From Staphylococcus sp. GSSP0090 (lineage in GTDB: Bacteria > Bacillota > Bacilli > Staphylococcales > Staphylococcaceae): 44,796 nucleotides of DNA. This document shows positions 15,852-25,194 of this stretch, one piece after another. The DNA lies in contig NZ_JACBFD010000035.1 of NCBI RefSeq assembly GCF_013391405.1, forward strand, positions 1-44,796, written 5' to 3'. The translations under genes and the position numbers were made by a program. How positions within the stretch are numbered: position 1 is the stretch's first letter; each line of letters begins with the position of its first letter. The notes beneath the pieces are model-generated. The model ran no database searches. It was not told the origin of the DNA and saw nothing but the letters and a program-made list of their open reading frames with translations.

Positions 15852-17303
15852 TTATAAAAGATGTTGTTTGTTCGCATTACTTAATTCATCTACAATCTTG
15901 CGACTATCTTTATTGAGATGTTGAACATAGATTGTATTACCTTTTTTATGATAATTATCTATTAACGTATCTACAGCATTAACAGCAGAATCATCCCATA
16001 GATGTGCATTTTCAAAATTTAAGTAAATGGTTTTGTGTTTTAATTCTAAATCAAGTTGGCTCATTAATGAATCAATAGAAACAAAGAAAATTTGTCCTTT
16101 AATTAGATAATGTATTGTGTCTTCTTTTTCTTCAGAAATAACAGTGACATTTGAAATTTTTGTGGCAAAACAAAGTGCACTGACAATAACGCCAACAATC
16201 ACACCAAGTGCTAGATTACTTGTGAATAATACGATAGCGACAGTTAAAACCATCACAAATGCATCTGTACGTGGTGCATTTTTAATAAATTTAAATGATC
16301 TCCAATCAAATGTACCAATCGATACCATCACCATAATGGCTGCGAGTATAGGCATTGGAATTTGAACAACCCAGTCGCCTAAAACGATGATTAAAATAAT
16401 TAATACGATACCAGCTGTAAAGGTTGATAATCTTGTTGTTGCACCGGAACGTACATTAATGACAGATTGACCAATCATCGCACAACCACCCATGCCGCCG
16501 AAGAACCCATTGATGACATTGGCAATACCTTGTCCACGCGATTCTTGATTTTTACTACTATAAGTATCTGTTGCTTGATCAACAATTCTAGCAGTAAGTA
16601 AACTTTCGACAAGGCCAACGATTGCCATAGATAAAGCGTAAGGAAAAATAATTTGTAAAGTTTCTAGATTAAATGGAACATCTGGAATGAAGAATTGTGG
16701 TAATGAGCGTTTGATTTCACCTAAATCACCCACAGTTTCAATATTTGCGCCAGTCACTATATATACCGTTGTTAATAGAATGATAGCAACGAGTAGCGCA
16801 GGTAATTTATTGAATACGCGAGGTAATAAATAAATAATAAGTAGGGTAGCGATTACAAACAGATAGGTTGGAATAGAAATGCCAAAAATGTGTTTGATTT
16901 GAGTCATGAAAATCATAATAGCAAGTGCATTGACGAACCCGATCATGACAGAATTTGGAATGAATTTCATTAATCTGCCTATTTTTAAAATACCGAAAAT
17001 AATTTGGATGATACCCATTAATATTGTCGCAGCAAGTAGATATTGTACGCCATGATCTCGGACTAATGGCACAATCACTAAAGCGACTGAACCGGTAGCA
17101 GCAGATATCATAGCTGGCCGACCACCAACAAATGAAATAACAACTGCTATAATAAAGGAAGCATATAAACCGACCATTGGATCTACACCAGCAATAATTG
17201 AAAAAGCAATGGCTTCTGGAATGAGTGCTAATGCAACGACGATACCAGCTAATATATTGGTGCCAGGTGCAGTTAGCCATTCACGTTTTAATTTATGTAA
17301 CAT
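15852..17303 (-). CDS. SulP family anion transporter with STAS domain
   Basis: A 483-residue transporter. About the first 380 residues form the SLC26/SulP membrane domain, with the diagnostic LALIPEAIAFSIIAGVDPMVGLYASF near the N-terminus. A C-terminal STAS domain, including YLNFENAHLWDDSAVNAVD, follows. Members move sulfate, bicarbonate or other anions; this one resembles short bacterial forms and its ion is not evident. AAGGAG precedes the ATG. Its own -10 (TATAAT on the minus strand, 17338-17343) lies in the gap shared with the divergent ABC transporter. Nothing links it functionally to copA. Confidence 0.9.
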   Translation of the reverse strand: MLHKLKREWLTAPGTNILAGIVVALALIPEAIAFSIIAGVDPMVGLYASFIIAVVISFVGGRPAMISAATGSVALVIVPLVRDHGVQYLLAATILMGIIQIIFGILKIGRLMKFIPNSVMIGFVNALAIMIFMTQIKHIFGISIPTYLFVIATLLIIYLLPRVFNKLPALLVAIILLTTVYIVTGANIETVGDLGEIKRSLPQFFIPDVPFNLETLQIIFPYALSMAIVGLVESLLTARIVDQATDTYSSKNQESRGQGIANVINGFFGGMGGCAMIGQSVINVRSGATTRLSTFTAGIVLIILIIVLGDWVVQIPMPILAAIMVMVSIGTFDWRSFKFIKNAPRTDAFVMVLTVAIVLFTSNLALGVIVGVIVSALCFATKISNVTVISEEKEDTIHYLIKGQIFFVSIDSLMSQLDLELKHKTIYLNFENAHLWDDSAVNAVDTLIDNYHKKGNTIYVQHLNKDSRKIVDELSNANKQHLL

Positions 17304-17396
17304 CTCTTGTACTCCTTATTTAAAATTGAACTAAGCTATTATATCATAAGTTATAATCCGTCATTCTAAGATTTGAAAAGTGGTTTTTTACATATG

Positions 17397-17410
17397 TGAC
17401 AGGTTTGTCA
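17397..17410. promoter_or_regulatory. BceR/BraR-type operator
   Basis: TGACA-GGTT-TGTCA is a perfect inverted repeat. It fits the form TNACA-N4-TGTNA used by BceR-type response regulators of peptide-sensing modules. It lies 92 bases before the start of the ABC ATPase gene, the usual place for such a site. Confidence 0.6.
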
Positions 17411-17501
17411 TTTGAACAGAAATATTTGTTAGTTAAAACAAACGAAAAAAGAAGAGAGATTCGTTAAGCTATGACTATACAGTAATTAAGGAGTGAGTGA
17501 C

Positions 17502-18263
17502 TTGTCTATATTAAAAGTAGAAGGACTAACAAAAAGCTATGGGAACAGACATCGTCAACAGGAAGTGTTAAAAGGCATTGAATTCGCTATAGAAAAAGGT
17601 GAATTTGTTTCTATTATGGGGCCATCAGGTTCTGGTAAAACGACATTATTAAACGTATTAAGTTCTATTGACTACATTACTAGTGGCACCGTTGAAATCA
17701 ATGGTCATATATTAAATAAAATGAGCAATAAAGCATTGGCAGATTTTAGAAAAAAAGAAGTTGGTTTTATTTTCCAAAATTATAGTGTCTTAAATACACT
17801 CACAGTGAAGGAAAATATCATGTTGCCATTATCAATTCAAAAAATGTCAAAAGAAGAAAAAGAAAATAATTATAAAGAAGTGACAGAGGCATTAGGCATT
17901 CATGAACTTGGAGATAAATATCCAAACGAAATTTCTGGTGGTCAACAACAACGTACAGCTGCTGCGCGTGCATCAGTTCATAAACCAGCAATAATCTTCG
18001 CGGATGAGCCTACAGGTGCACTAGATTCTAAAAGCGCGCAAGATTTATTGCATAGACTTGAAGATCTTAATGAAAATATGAATGCGACAATCGTTATGGT
18101 TACTCATGATCCTGTTGCAGCAAGTTACTCAAACCGAGTAATTATGTTGAAAGACGGTAATATTCATTCAGAAATTTATCAAGGCGAGGATACGAACCAA
18201 GCATTTTATAAAAATATTATTCATATGCAAACTGCCTTAGGTGGTGTGGCACATGAGCTTTAA
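17502..18263 (+). CDS. BceA-type ABC transporter ATP-binding protein
   Basis: A 253-residue ATPase of peptide-detoxification exporters (BceA/VraD/BraD group). The Walker A is GPSGSGKTT, the Q-loop FIFQNYS, the signature ISGGQQQR, and Walker [14 protein letters not shown]. The start is probably TTG at 17502, eight bases after AAGGAG, giving [14 protein letters not shown]; the in-frame GTG at 17493 overlaps that site. Its stop overlaps the permease start by 11 bases, so the two are translationally coupled. With the permease it would protect target lipids or remove bacitracin/nisin-type peptides. No histidine kinase or response regulator gene is adjacent. Confidence 0.92.
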   Translation: MSILKVEGLTKSYGNRHRQQEVLKGIEFAIEKGEFVSIMGPSGSGKTTLLNVLSSIDYITSGTVEINGHILNKMSNKALADFRKKEVGFIFQNYSVLNTLTVKENIMLPLSIQKMSKEEKENNYKEVTEALGIHELGDKYPNEISGGQQQRTAAARASVHKPAIIFADEPTGALDSKSAQDLLHRLEDLNENMNATIVMVTHDPVAASYSNRVIMLKDGNIHSEIYQGEDTNQAFYKNIIHMQTALGGVAHEL

Positions 18264-20148
18264 TCAAATTGTACTTAAAAATTTAAGACAAAACGTGCGT
18301 CACTTTGCGATGTATATATTTTCACTCATTGTAAGTATCGTGTTGTACTTTAGCTTTGTGACATTAAAGTATACGGATAGTATTAATAATGCGGGATCTA
18401 TGGCCATCATAAAAAAGGGGTCTGTCGTAGGTTCATACTTCTTGTTCATTATCATTATCGTATTTTTAATGTATGCAAACCAATTATTTATTAAAAGACG
18501 TACACGAGAATTTGCTTTATATCAACTCATTGGGCTAACAAGATCTAATATTTTACGTATGATTTTAATTGAACAAATCGCTATGTTCTTAGTGACAAGC
18601 GTCATCGGTATTATTGTAGGTATATTTGGATCCAAAATCCTACTTATGGTTGTACTTAAAATATTAGACATTAGTACAAGCGTATCATTAACATTCCAAT
18701 TTCCAGCAGTAATACAAACGGTATTACTCGTTATTGTAGCCATGTGTTTAATTATGATACAGAGTTTTGTTTTTTTAAGAAAACGCAGTATTTTATCAAT
18801 GATGAACGATAGTTCAAAATCAGAAGCAACCAAAAATAATATTTCAATTGTTGAAATCATAGCTGGTATTTTAGGTATAGCCATGATTATCTTTGGTTAT
18901 TATATGTCTACAGAAATGTTTGGGAAATTTGCGAAAGGCATGATGTTCATACCATTTATAATTCTTTTCTTAACAGTTGTAGGCGCATACCTATTTTTCA
19001 GAAGTTCGGTATCAGTTATTTTCAAAACAATCAAAAATGCCAAACACGGTAAAGTTTCCATCACTGATGTTGTATTTACTTCTTCAATTATGCATAGAAT
19101 GAAAAAGAATGCTTTATCATTAACTATTATTGCAACGATATCTGCAGTAACTGTGACGGTATTATGTTTTGGTGCAATAAGTAAAGCAACAATTGATGAT
19201 ACTGTGAAGTTGAGTTCCCCTCAAGACTTTGATTTCACAGTACAAAAACAGGCAGAAGCGTTCGAAAATAAACTAGATAAAGCCCATATTGGTTATGATG
19301 AACAATATAAAGAATTATCGAGATTGAAAGTTACGAAAGACACTTTCTTTAAGGCGAGTGGAGGCCTTGAAAATTCAGTGCCAAGTGAAATGTTTGTAAC
19401 GAGTAATCAATATTTTAAAGATAAAGATATTAATGGAAACAAAGCTAAGGTAACCAATTTAGCAGCTGCAGGTGGATTTGCACAACATAATGATCAAGGA
19501 ACGATTGATCTGAAAAGTAATTCTAATCAGTCATTTAAAGTGATAGATAGTAATAAAGATGTACACTTTAGTAGTGAAGTGAGCTATGCAGGACCGGTAC
19601 TCATTGTTAGTGAAGATAAATATAACCAATTGAAACAAAGTTCTGTAGAAACTAAACATCAATATGGATATAATTTGAAAAATCAAAGTGATTGGAAGCA
19701 AGCAAATCAAATTGCTAAATCGATTAATCCAGATATTCAATCTCAAAAAACACAGCGACAAGATATGAATGATTCTGTAGGTATTCTACTCTTTGTTACT
19801 GCATTCTTAGGATTAGCATTTTTAGTGGCGGCAGGATGTATCATTTATATTAAACAAATGGATGAAACTGAAGATGAAATTCCTAATTTCCGAATTTTAC
19901 GTAAGATTGGTTATACACATCATGATATGTTGAAGGGTCTTGGACTTAAGGTAATCTTTAACTTTGGTTTACCACTGATTGTTTCATTATTGCATGCATA
20001 CTTTGCAGCAAAAGCATTTATGTTTCTTATGGGTGGGTCAACGGTGACGCCAATTTATATTGTCATGGTTGCTTATTCAATTGTATATGCTATTTTTGCT
20101 GTAATGGCTTTTGTACATTCCAGTCGAATCGTCAGACATTCTATTTAA
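18253..20148 (+). CDS. BceB-type ABC transporter permease
   Basis: A 631-residue FtsX-like permease of the BceB/VraE/BraE type. Its plan is typical: a first helix after [14 protein letters not shown], several helices to about residue 290, a large extracellular domain of about 200 residues between helices VII and VIII (roughly 305-510), and three to four terminal helices. The extracellular domain determines which peptide antibiotic is recognised and sensed. GTG codons at 18241 and 18244 are alternatives, but ATG at 18253 matches homologues. It ends in HSI and is followed by a strong terminator. Confidence 0.92.
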   Translation: MSFNQIVLKNLRQNVRHFAMYIFSLIVSIVLYFSFVTLKYTDSINNAGSMAIIKKGSVVGSYFLFIIIIVFLMYANQLFIKRRTREFALYQLIGLTRSNILRMILIEQIAMFLVTSVIGIIVGIFGSKILLMVVLKILDISTSVSLTFQFPAVIQTVLLVIVAMCLIMIQSFVFLRKRSILSMMNDSSKSEATKNNISIVEIIAGILGIAMIIFGYYMSTEMFGKFAKGMMFIPFIILFLTVVGAYLFFRSSVSVIFKTIKNAKHGKVSITDVVFTSSIMHRMKKNALSLTIIATISAVTVTVLCFGAISKATIDDTVKLSSPQDFDFTVQKQAEAFENKLDKAHIGYDEQYKELSRLKVTKDTFFKASGGLENSVPSEMFVTSNQYFKDKDINGNKAKVTNLAAAGGFAQHNDQGTIDLKSNSNQSFKVIDSNKDVHFSSEVSYAGPVLIVSEDKYNQLKQSSVETKHQYGYNLKNQSDWKQANQIAKSINPDIQSQKTQRQDMNDSVGILLFVTAFLGLAFLVAAGCIIYIKQMDETEDEIPNFRILRKIGYTHHDMLKGLGLKVIFNFGLPLIVSLLHAYFAAKAFMFLMGGSTVTPIYIVMVAYSIVYAIFAVMAFVHSSRIVRHSI

Positions 20149-20170
20149 TAAATTGTTTTGCTATCATTTA

Positions 20171-20206
20171 ACATACTGTAGCGAATAACGCTACAGTATG
20201 TTTTTT
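20171..20206 (+). terminator. Rho-independent terminator
   Basis: ACATACTGTAGC and GCTACAGTATGT form a perfect 12-base stem with a seven-base loop followed by TTTTTT. Confidence 0.9.
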
Positions 20207-20247
20207 ATGTTAGAAATGTTGCTTGCAATTTATATCGGATGATTCAT

Positions 20248-20272
20248 GTTTGTCATACTCATAAAGTGGTAT
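20248..20272 (+). promoter_or_regulatory. Candidate SigB promoter
   Basis: GTTTGT, 13 bases, TGGTAT compares with the SigB consensus GTTTAA-N12-15-GGGTAT (four and five of six positions). It lies 42 bases upstream of the dehydrogenase, a gene family often under general stress control. Confidence 0.45.
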
Positions 20273-20313
20273 CTTACAATGGATAGAAGTAATCACGAAG
20301 AGGTGTATAAATA

Positions 20314-21183
20314 ATGAATTTATTAGATTTTCATAAGCAAATTAAAGGGTACACACAGGATAGACAACCAGGTATACAGAAAGATATGCAACCACAACCG
20401 TTAACGGAAATGAAGAGTTATCAGAGTGGTGGTAAATTAAAAGGAAAAGTGGCACTGATAACGGGTGGCGACTCTGGTATAGGACGTGCAATCGCAGTGC
20501 TTTATGCTAAAGAAGGTGCCAACGTAGCAATAGGCTATTATGATGAACATGAAGATGCTGAAGCGGTTGTAGAACAACTTACATCTATAGGTGTAGCTGC
20601 AAAAGCATATGCCCATGATTTGAAAAAAGTTGAAGATTCACAGAAATTAATTGAAAATGTCATTGCTGATTTTGGTAAATTAAATATTTTAGTAAATAAC
20701 GGTGGTGTCCAATTCCCGCAAGATCATTTTGAAGATATTAGTCCAGAACAAATCAAAGAAACGTTTGAAACCAATATATTTGGAATGATGTTTTTATCTC
20801 AAGCAGCAGTACCGTATTTAAAAGATGGAGATGCAATCATTAATACGACAAGTGTTACAGCTTATAGAGGCTCTGCACATCTCATTGATTATTCAGCTAC
20901 AAAAGGTGCCATTGTTGCATTTACACGTTCATTAGCGACAACTTTAATTCGTAATGGTATTAGAGTCAATGCTGTTGCACCAGGTCCTATATATACACCA
21001 CTGATACCAGCTACATTTTCTGAAGATAAAGTGGAAAATCAAGGTGGAGAAACACCAATGGAAAGAAGAGGGCAACCAGCAGAACTTGCGCCTTCTTATG
21101 TATTTTTAGCTTCCTATGCGGACAGCTCATATATTACAGGCCAAGTGATCCATGTTAATGGTGGCGATTATATGACTTCATAA
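20314..21183 (+). CDS. Short-chain dehydrogenase/reductase, general-stress type
   Basis: A 289-residue cytoplasmic NAD(P)-dependent oxidoreductase. After a 40-residue extension with QPGIQKDMQPQP, the Rossmann loop TGGDSGIG lies at 50-57, NNGG at 128-131, and the catalytic set S180, Y193, K197 (YSATK). The N-terminal extension and length place it with the Bacillus YdaD/YhdF/YhxC-like proteins, several of which are general-stress genes. The substrate is unknown. AAGAGGTG precedes the ATG. It appears to be a single-gene unit with its own promoter. Confidence 0.9.
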   Translation: MNLLDFHKQIKGYTQDRQPGIQKDMQPQPLTEMKSYQSGGKLKGKVALITGGDSGIGRAIAVLYAKEGANVAIGYYDEHEDAEAVVEQLTSIGVAAKAYAHDLKKVEDSQKLIENVIADFGKLNILVNNGGVQFPQDHFEDISPEQIKETFETNIFGMMFLSQAAVPYLKDGDAIINTTSVTAYRGSAHLIDYSATKGAIVAFTRSLATTLIRNGIRVNAVAPGPIYTPLIPATFSEDKVENQGGETPMERRGQPAELAPSYVFLASYADSSYITGQVIHVNGGDYMTS

Positions 21184-21190
21184 ATATAGA

Positions 21191-21240
21191 AATGTAGAAA
21201 AATCTACAACATAAATAGATGTAGCAGAATTTTTTCTACG
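21191..21240 (+). terminator. Possible terminator
   Basis: TGTAGA-AAAA-TCTACA and a longer alternative pairing of GTAGAAAAAT with ATTTTTTCTAC follow the dehydrogenase stop. The second arm includes a T run. Confidence 0.45.
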
Positions 21241-21308
21241 ATGAGTCAAGCACGTATAATTAAAAATAGGCATACTAAATAAACATTACAATTTAAATAG
21301 TAATTCAT

Positions 21309-21363
21309 ACTGGGGTAGTACTGCGAAATTTCTATTTAGAAAGTTTCGCAGTACTACCCCAGT
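21309..21363. repeat. Perfect 20-base-arm palindrome (GGGGTAGTACTGCG element)
   Basis: The arms at 21309-21328 and 21344-21363 are exact complements across a 15-base loop (ending TTCTATTTAGAAAG). It is not immediately followed by a long T run. It shares CGAAAT and CTATT(T)AGAAA with the palindrome at 10518 and GTAGTACTG with the hairpin at 5165, indicating a dispersed family. Perfect pairing of both arms suggests recent movement, gene conversion or selection for structure. The remainder of the 275-base gap shows no gene. Confidence 0.75.
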
Positions 21364-21459
21364 TCTTTAATGTAGTTAGAAATTTATATTTAAATTATAG
21401 TACAAGAGTAGAAAGTCTTTTAGTATAGTAAGATATTTTATTGAAAGTTTGATTTTTAC

Positions 21460-21765
21460 CTATTTTAATGAAGGAAAGGTTTGCTTGCTAATATATTCTA
21501 TATGTTCAACATATGTTCCCTTATGCTTTAATTTTATATATTGTTGAGAAGGAATATAACCTTTAAAGGATACTTTATAATTACGTTTTATCCCCTGTTC
21601 AGAGTAGATGGTTACATTTTTATAGTTTTGTGTATTTAATTTAACGATGGCATATGAAGTTTCTTTTTTTATTAAGGGGTTAAATCTATCAAATTCATCA
21701 AATGAGAAGAACGCAACTGTTAATAATGCGAAAAGTATAAGGGTAACTATTAAACTTTTTTTCAT
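21460..21765 (-). CDS. YxeA-like small exported protein (DUF1093)
   Basis: A 101-residue protein with an N-terminal hydrophobic segment (residues 5-21) that could be an uncleaved anchor or signal peptide. A basic, mostly beta domain follows (YAIVKLNTQNYKNV, YKVSFKGYIPSQQYIKLKHKG). Length and pattern fit the YxeA/DUF1093 family of extracytoplasmic Firmicutes proteins, whose function is unknown. GGAGGAG lies ten bases before the ATG. It is not clearly linked to its neighbours. Confidence 0.7.
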   Translation of the reverse strand: MKKSLIVTLILFALLTVAFFSFDEFDRFNPLIKKETSYAIVKLNTQNYKNVTIYSEQGIKRNYKVSFKGYIPSQQYIKLKHKGTYVEHIEYISKQTFPSLK

Positions 21766-21860
21766 GATGACAACTCCTCCATTCTTATAAATTAATTATA
21801 TTATAATTAATATGTTGTAATTTGTAAATGTAATATGAAAAAAATCTAAAAAAGGGCAAA

Positions 21861-21905
21861 ATAAAAAGCAACGGCGCTTTTAAGTAAGCGTTCCGTTGCT
21901 TTAGT
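21861..21905 (-). terminator. Terminator, minus strand
   Basis: AAAGCAACGG and CCGTTGCTTT enclose an inner CGCTT/AAGCG stem. On the minus strand the hairpin ends in TTTTTATTTT, so it closes the small gene to the right (22051-22257). The 145 bases between hold no gene I can support. Confidence 0.75.
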
Positions 21906-22050
21906 CTGAAGGTTGTCTTAGTAAATCTATTTGGTGCCATTTGCGTTATTACGATACAGTAAAACCATTTGCTTTTGCATAGCGCTACCTCAAGATAACG
22001 TATAGCATGTTTTAAAAATTCATGTGTTAAATCTAGATGAGTTATAAACT

Positions 22051-22257
22051 TTAAAAGAAATCAGAAGGAATCAACTTTTCGAAATCCAAATTTTTTAAAC
22101 CATTAAAATTTACGTTTTCAATGCTTTGTAGTATTTCACCATTTTTAACTTGGTTATAGTAATTTGTTGCTTCGGCAGTTACATCATGATCTTCAAAAGT
22201 CTTTACGACACCAAGTATAATGACCACTGCAATTGCTCCTTTAATTAAAAATTTCAT
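22051..22257 (-). CDS. Small membrane or secreted protein of unknown function
   Basis: A 68-residue protein beginning MKFLIKGAIAVVIILGVVKT, an N-terminal hydrophobic segment flanked by lysines, followed by a polar, Asn- and acid-rich part ending FEKLIPSDFF. AAGGAG lies eight bases before the ATG and a terminator follows, so it is probably a real gene. I do not recognise a family. It could be a single-pass membrane peptide or a secreted peptide with an unusual signal; no AxA cleavage site is obvious. Confidence 0.6.
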   Translation of the reverse strand: MKFLIKGAIAVVIILGVVKTFEDHDVTAEATNYYNQVKNGEILQSIENVNFNGLKNLDFEKLIPSDFF

Positions 22258-22394
22258 AATTATTGACTCCTTTTATAAGTTTATATACTTAGTTTATACT
22301 GTTTCACTCAATTTAACATGCGTCCTTAGTATAAATGTTGTATCATACCTTAGCAGTATAACACGTAACGATACGCTGTGATGATGCATTAATG

Positions 22395-23816
22395 CTATAA
22401 CCCAAACGCGATAGGTAGCCAGAAATAGGAGAAGAGTGAAATAACAATAATTGCAAAAATATTGAGTATAAAACCAGCTCTGACCATATCTTTCATTTCT
22501 AATTCATCGGAACTGAATACGGCCGCATTTGGTGGTGTTGAAATTGGTAACATAAAGGCACAAGTAGAAGATACTGCAACAATCCCCATAATAATAAATG
22601 GATCTTGACCTATAGCTGCTGCAAATCCAATACTAATTGGCATGAGCATGTTTGAAACGGCAGTATTCGACATGACTTCAGTTAAAAATAGAATAGCCGT
22701 TGTTAATACAATGACGATGAGTATCAATGGCAGTGGCTTAACTATACTTAACATGCCTCCAAACCATTTTGTTAGTCCTGAATCTTCAAATGCAGCTGCT
22801 AAAGATAAACCACCACCAAATAGGAGCAATATGCCCCAGGGTAATTGATTCATGTCGTCCCATACGAGTAATCCACCTTTAGCTGATTTAGCTGGAATAA
22901 GGAATAGTAATACTGCCCCAAACATAGCGATAATCGTATCTGTTATATGAAGTGCTTCAGGTAAAAGACCGCCGAAAATCCACAATAGACTGACGAATAA
23001 AAAGACAAGTCCTGTTAATTTTTCTTCTTTGGACATTGGACCTAAATCATATAATGCTTTTTTAGCAAAATCTGAAGATATCTGATCTGCATCTTCAATT
23101 TTAAATAACCATTTTGTCATTAAGAAATAGAGAATAGCTAATAATATAATGGTCAAAGGCACTGCAAATATCATCCATTGTGCAAAGGATACTTTTCTAT
23201 CCAGACTGGAAGAAGCAACGGCAGCAAATACAGCATTTGGCACAGAGCCAATCAGTGTAGCAAGCCCGCCAATCGAAGCTGAATAAGCAACAGTGAGTAA
23301 GAGTGCTTTACTAAATTTACTTGCAGATTCTGGCTTGAGAAATTGTGCATCTTTAATCTCCTGAATGAGTGCTAGGGCGATTGGCAGCATCATAAGTGCT
23401 GTTGCAGCGTTTGAAATCCACATGGATATAAAGGCAGTAGCAATCATTGTTCCCAATATAATCCGATTACTATTTGTCCCCATCATGGAGATGATAGTCA
23501 TTGCAATCCGTTTATGTAAATTCCATTTTTCAATGGCTAAAGCAATAATAAACCCACCCATGTACATAAAAACAATAGGATCGGCATACGCGCTTGCTGC
23601 AATGACTTCCTCGGTACCACCGGTTAATGGTAGGAGAATAAGTGGAATTAAGGAAGTTGCCGGAATTGGAATGGCTTCTGTGATCCACCATGTTGCTACG
23701 AATAAAGTGACTGCTAATACCGCTCTAGGCGCATCTGCTAAACCGGTAATCGCAGGTATAAAATAAAAGATAATAAAAAGTAATGGTCCTAAAATTAATC
23801 CAATCTTTTGTTTCAT
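22395..23816 (-). CDS. SLC13/DASS family carboxylate:sodium symporter
   Basis: A 473-residue transporter with about 11 helices. Both SNT-type sodium/substrate motifs are present: SNAATALMMLPIALAL around residue 136 and SNTAVSNMLMPI around 390. PNAAVF follows near the end. The family moves dicarboxylates or citrate with sodium; S. aureus SdcS is the known relative but is longer (about 520). The ATG at 23816 has GGGGGAG seven bases upstream, better placed than the preceding TTG. It is divergent from the DUF819 gene. Confidence 0.88.
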   Translation of the reverse strand: MKQKIGLILGPLLFIIFYFIPAITGLADAPRAVLAVTLFVATWWITEAIPIPATSLIPLILLPLTGGTEEVIAASAYADPIVFMYMGGFIIALAIEKWNLHKRIAMTIISMMGTNSNRIILGTMIATAFISMWISNAATALMMLPIALALIQEIKDAQFLKPESASKFSKALLLTVAYSASIGGLATLIGSVPNAVFAAVASSSLDRKVSFAQWMIFAVPLTIILLAILYFLMTKWLFKIEDADQISSDFAKKALYDLGPMSKEEKLTGLVFLFVSLLWIFGGLLPEALHITDTIIAMFGAVLLFLIPAKSAKGGLLVWDDMNQLPWGILLLFGGGLSLAAAFEDSGLTKWFGGMLSIVKPLPLILIVIVLTTAILFLTEVMSNTAVSNMLMPISIGFAAAIGQDPFIIMGIVAVSSTCAFMLPISTPPNAAVFSSDELEMKDMVRAGFILNIFAIIVISLFSYFWLPIAFGL

Positions 23817-23970
23817 CAATGAACTCCCCCTTGTTTATAACCCTTGTATCAGTAAGAATATCAATTTAAAACTGTATAAACAATTGATTTTTCAGAAAAT
23901 TGTAAAAATAATTCGGTATAACTGGTAGAATGAATAAAACAAGTTGTACATTGTAGAAAGGGGATATTTT

Positions 23971-25167
23971 ATGATATTAGGGTCAATCATTGCTAAAGAT
24001 GAGACATGGTTATTGTGGGCTATCATTATTGTATGGGCGACAGTGAGTATACTATTGGAACAACGTTATCAATGGGCGAGTACCATTTCGGGTGCGATCA
24101 TTGCGCTTGTCGGGGCGATGTTACTGTCCAATTTTAAGGTGATTCCGACAAGTGCACCAGTGTATGATACTGTGTGGGATTATATTGTTCCACTTTCTAT
24201 TCCCTTACTTCTTTTTAGTTCGAATATCTTAAAGATTTGGAAAGAAAGTAGAAGGTTATTAATCATATTCTTTATAGCTTCGATAGGGACTATGATTGGT
24301 ACAATGGTAGCGTTTATGACATTGAATCAATGGATTCCTTATCTAAATAAAATAGGCGCAATGATGACTGGAAGTTACATTGGGGGAGGTGTCAACTTTG
24401 CGGCGTTAAGTTCAAAGTTTGAGACCCCAAGTGAAATGGTTTCATCGACTGTAGTAGCTGATAATAGTGTCATGGCAATTTACTTTATGTTGTTAATTGC
24501 GCTACCTTCATTCCCTTTAATTAAAAAATATTTTAAAAGTGATTATAAAGAAAAAAGTTCCCCTGATTCTCAGCAATCATATTGGGAGCCGAAAAAAATT
24601 CAATTACTAGATATTGCTTTCTCCATTGCAAGTGCCGTGACATTAGTCGCAGTGAGTTTCAAAGGTGCCGATCTCATTCAACAATGGATACCACAAGACA
24701 ATATTGTGCTTACGTTAATGGTTTCGTTTTTTGGTGATCCTTATTTATTGTTAACGACTTTAACGCTTATTGTAGTTGCGGTTTGGGGAGACTTCTTTGA
24801 AAAATTAGCAGGAGCTTCAGAAATAGGGACATTTCTAATTTATATCTTTTTTGTGGTTATTGGCGCACCTGCTTCATTTGTTACAATAATAACAACGGCC
24901 CCTTTATTATTTATCTTTGTTATAATAATACTTGTATTTAATTTAGGTTTGAGCTTAATCGTAGGTAAAATGTTTGGCTTTAAAATAGAAGAAATACTAC
25001 TTGCAAGTAATGCAACTGCTGGCGGACCTACCACTGCGGCCGCATTGGCAATTGGTAAAGGCTGGACTGGATTGGTTGGGCCGATACTCATTATTGGTAC
25101 ATTAGGCTATGTTATTGGGAATTATGCAGGCACATTAATGTATCAATTGCTTAGTTATTTGGGATGA
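23971..25167 (+). CDS. DUF819 family membrane protein
   Basis: A 398-residue integral membrane protein with about ten helices that fits DUF819 (PF05684, YjcL-like). Typical parts are PLSIPLLLFSSNI, the GSYIGGGVNFAALS loop and the late ASNATAGGPTTAAALA loop; the two glycine-rich loops in opposite halves suggest an inverted-repeat transporter fold. Substrate unknown. AAAGGGGATATTTT precedes the chosen ATG; nine extra in-frame codons upstream lack a binding site. The acetyltransferase starts 27 bases after its stop, so they probably form an operon. Confidence 0.85.
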   Translation: MILGSIIAKDETWLLWAIIIVWATVSILLEQRYQWASTISGAIIALVGAMLLSNFKVIPTSAPVYDTVWDYIVPLSIPLLLFSSNILKIWKESRRLLIIFFIASIGTMIGTMVAFMTLNQWIPYLNKIGAMMTGSYIGGGVNFAALSSKFETPSEMVSSTVVADNSVMAIYFMLLIALPSFPLIKKYFKSDYKEKSSPDSQQSYWEPKKIQLLDIAFSIASAVTLVAVSFKGADLIQQWIPQDNIVLTLMVSFFGDPYLLLTTLTLIVVAVWGDFFEKLAGASEIGTFLIYIFFVVIGAPASFVTIITTAPLLFIFVIIILVFNLGLSLIVGKMFGFKIEEILLASNATAGGPTTAAALAIGKGWTGLVGPILIIGTLGYVIGNYAGTLMYQLLSYLG

Positions 25168-25194
25168 ATTTAAAATCATGGAGGTGCTATGACA

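Noticed and set aside
16807..17280. A 157-codon frame overlapping the SulP gene on the same strand
   Set aside because: Cys/Tyr/His-rich out-of-frame translation of SulP with no start signal.
15852..17303. SulP gene as part of the copper operon
   Set aside because: It has its own terminator before the copA promoter and its own upstream -10; no copper motif is visible.
21309..21363. Terminal inverted repeats of an insertion sequence
   Set aside because: Only 15 bases lie between the arms, there is no transposase, and no target duplication is visible.
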